The position numbers were made by a program, and so were the translations under genes. 6,789 nt of DNA from Alphaproteobacteria bacterium (GTDB lineage Bacteria; Pseudomonadota; Alphaproteobacteria; Micavibrionales; Micavibrionaceae). Under the pieces are notes generated by a model that did not search any database, was not told the DNA's origin, and saw only the letters and a list, made by a program, of their open reading frames with translations. Shown here one piece after another: positions 5,652-6,789 of the stretch. The stretch lies in contig DAOWDF010000162.1 in assembly GCA_030639165.1 (NCBI GenBank), positions 1 to 6,789 of the forward strand, read 5' to 3'. Within the stretch, counting starts at the first letter, position 1. Every line of letters begins with the position of its first letter.

Positions 5652-6182
5652 TCACTTAGGAGCAAGCACCATAATCATTTGGCGACCTTCGAATTTAGGG
5701 TGCAATTCAATATTGGATAATTCTTCCAGCTCCTCGCGGATTTTAGTGAATATATCCCTGCCAATATCTTGGTGCGCCATTTCACGTCCACGAAAACGCA
5801 TTGTAACCTTAACTTTATTACCATCATTCAAGAAACGAACAGCATTACGCATTTTAACATCGTAATCATTTTTTTCGATGCGCGGACTTATCTTAACTTC
5901 TTTAACTTCAACTGTTTTTTGTTTTTTACGCGCTTCGTTAGCTTTTTTCTTTTGCTCGTATCTATACTTACCGTAATCCATGATTTTACAAACAGGTGGC
6001 TCGGCATTAGGAGACATCTCAACTAAATCCAAACTTGCATTACCCGCCATTTCTTGAGCTTTAGATAGCTCAACAATGCCTTGCATTTCACCTTTTTCAT
6101 CAACAAGGCGCACTGGATCAGCAGTAATAGCAGAATTTATACGTGGCCCTTTATCTCTTCTGGGCATATTGGGTCTAGAAAT
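5652..6182 (-). CDS. infC: Translation initiation factor IF-3, AUU start
   Basis: IF-3 binds the 30S subunit, prevents premature 50S joining and checks the start codon and initiator tRNA. The N-domain carries PRINSAI, GEMQGIV, LDLVEMSPNAEPPVCKIMDYGKY; a basic linker (EQKKKANEARKKQK) follows; the C-domain carries EVKEVKISPRIEKNDYDVKMRNA, VKVTMRFRGREMAHQ and RQMIMVLAP. The first ATG is at 6167, but AGGAG (6195-6191) lies 23 bases from it and only eight from an in-frame ATT at 6182. This gives a 176-aa protein starting (M)SRPNMPRRDKGPRIN. IF-3 genes classically use AUU so that the factor represses its own translation, so I chose 6182. The gene sits 66 bases after thrS, in the classical thrS-infC order. 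Downstream there is no rpmI or rplT, but a convergent gene instead. Confidence 0.95.
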   Translation of the reverse strand: MSRPNMPRRDKGPRINSAITADPVRLVDEKGEMQGIVELSKAQEMAGNASLDLVEMSPNAEPPVCKIMDYGKYRYEQKKKANEARKKQKTVEVKEVKISPRIEKNDYDVKMRNAVRFLNDGNKVKVTMRFRGREMAHQDIGRDIFTKIREELEELSNIELHPKFEGRQMIMVLAPK

Positions 6183-6190
6183 AGTAGTCT

Positions 6191-6195
6191 CTCCT
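6191..6195 (-). promoter_or_regulatory. Ribosome binding site that decides the infC AUU start
   Basis: Minus-strand AGGAG within ACAGGAGAG is a strong Shine-Dalgarno sequence. It is eight bases before ATT (6182) and 23 before ATG (6167), so it selects the ATT codon. Confidence 0.8.
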
Positions 6196-6248
6196 GTTTT
6201 ATTTCATCTATAGGTTATTAGTTTTAATCTAAATAAGTTAGTAATTCC

Positions 6249-6788
6249 CTAATATGGCGGTTTTATTGCCGTTGTCAACTCTGCAATTGCATCTGTCAAA
6301 GCATCAACTGATTGATTTTTAGAACCGAGCCTACGTATAGCCACAGTTCTCTCCTCTGCTTCGCGCGCACCAACCACAAAAAGCACAGGAACTTTAGCCA
6401 AAGAATGCTCGCGTACCTTGTAATTTATTTTCTCATTTCTGATATCAAGCTCGGCGCGCACACCAGCTTCCAGCAATGCTTGATGCACTTCACGCGCATA
6501 ATCATCAACTGATCCAGTAATAGTAGTAACTACGCATTGCACAGGCGCAAGCCATAAAGGCAGCTTACCAGCATAACTCTCAATCATCACCCCAATAAAG
6601 CGCTCCAAAGTTCCAAGAACCGCGCGATGCAGCATAACAGGGCGATGCTTAGCACCATCTTGCCCTATATATGATGCGTCCAAACGCTCTGGCAAAACAA
6701 AATCTAGCTGAAGCGTGCCGCACTGCCAGCTACGCCCAATCGCATCACGAATATGATACTCAATCTTAGGGCCATAAAACGCGCCTTC
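6249..6788 (-). CDS. thrS: Threonyl-tRNA synthetase, 3' part, start outside the window
   Basis: ThrRS is a class II synthetase that charges tRNA-Thr in the cytoplasm. The frame is open to the right edge and gives the last 179 residues. A TTG codon at 6695 is internal, because the frame upstream of it encodes EGAFYGPKIEYHIRD and WQCGTLQLDF, which are conserved ThrRS core sequence. Motif 3 is visible as HRAVLGTLERFIG (fragment residues 54-66). His54 aligns with the third zinc ligand (E. coli His511) and Arg63 with the catalytic motif 3 arginine. The anticodon-binding domain starts at about residue 77 with LWLAPVQ and includes LDIRNEKINYKVREHSLAKVP and EERTVAIRRLGS. The gene ends in TAG, 66 bases before the infC start, and is probably co-transcribed with it. 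Roughly 70 percent of the gene is missing. Confidence 0.97.
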   Translation of the reverse strand, partial: EGAFYGPKIEYHIRDAIGRSWQCGTLQLDFVLPERLDASYIGQDGAKHRPVMLHRAVLGTLERFIGVMIESYAGKLPLWLAPVQCVVTTITGSVDDYAREVHQALLEAGVRAELDIRNEKINYKVREHSLAKVPVLFVVGAREAEERTVAIRRLGSKNQSVDALTDAIAELTTAIKPPY

Positions 6789-6789
6789 A

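Noticed and set aside
5769..6026. Plus-strand frame within infC (85 aa)
   Set aside because: Antisense of the highly conserved IF-3 linker and C-domain; its Phe/Thr-rich composition follows from the Lys/Glu-rich codons on the other strand.
6183..6248. A hairpin or separate promoter in the thrS-infC gap
   Set aside because: Only a very weak TTAG/CTAA pairing and AT-rich sequence are present, with no convincing -35/-10 pair; co-transcription with thrS is the simpler reading.
6312..6512. Plus-strand frame within thrS (66 aa)
   Set aside because: Antisense of the ThrRS anticodon-binding domain.

Overview
This is a 6.8 kb stretch of bacterial chromosome carrying mostly housekeeping genes. The organism looks like an AT-rich alphaproteobacterium. 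The Der C-terminal KH-like domain (LNRWL, TQIKTRPPTFA, LPDSHKRYIVNGLR) and IF-3 (GEMQGIV, PPVCKIMDYGKYRYEQKKKANEARKKQK) read like alphaproteobacterial sequences, judged from memory and without alignment. PurF is the exception: it resembles the gammaproteobacterial (E. coli-like) form. No mobile element, tRNA, rRNA or CRISPR was seen.

Layout, left to right. (1) Plus strand, 2-1952: the 3' part of der (ribosome-assembly GTPase; its 5' end lies outside the window), then mscS (mechanosensitive channel) 22 bp later, closed by an intrinsic terminator at 1976-2010. (2) Minus strand, 2010-2546: a 178-aa protein I do not recognise, with its own RBS and a TTGACA-type promoter. (3) A 236-bp divergent intergenic region at 2547-2782. 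It holds promoter candidates for both sides and an unusual structured stretch just ahead of purF. (4) Plus strand, 2783-4306: purF, first enzyme of purine synthesis. (5) Minus strand, 4291-5034: cvpA with a GTG start, tail-to-tail with purF and overlapping it by 16 bp. (6) Plus strand, 5205-5639: an unrecognised 144-aa Cys/His-containing small protein. (7) Minus strand, 5652 to the right edge: infC preceded by the 3' part of thrS, which is the classical thrS-infC order.

Three start or edge corrections matter. der is open to the left edge, and the Met codon at 83 is internal. infC very probably starts at an AUU codon at 6182, five codons upstream of the first ATG. thrS is open to the right edge.

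No exotic multi-gene system is visible. The observations most worth following are the AUU start of infC, the structured purF leader (nested inverted repeats plus a possible pseudoknot), the gamma-like purF in an alpha-like setting with its usual partner cvpA on the opposite strand, and the two unrecognised small proteins.
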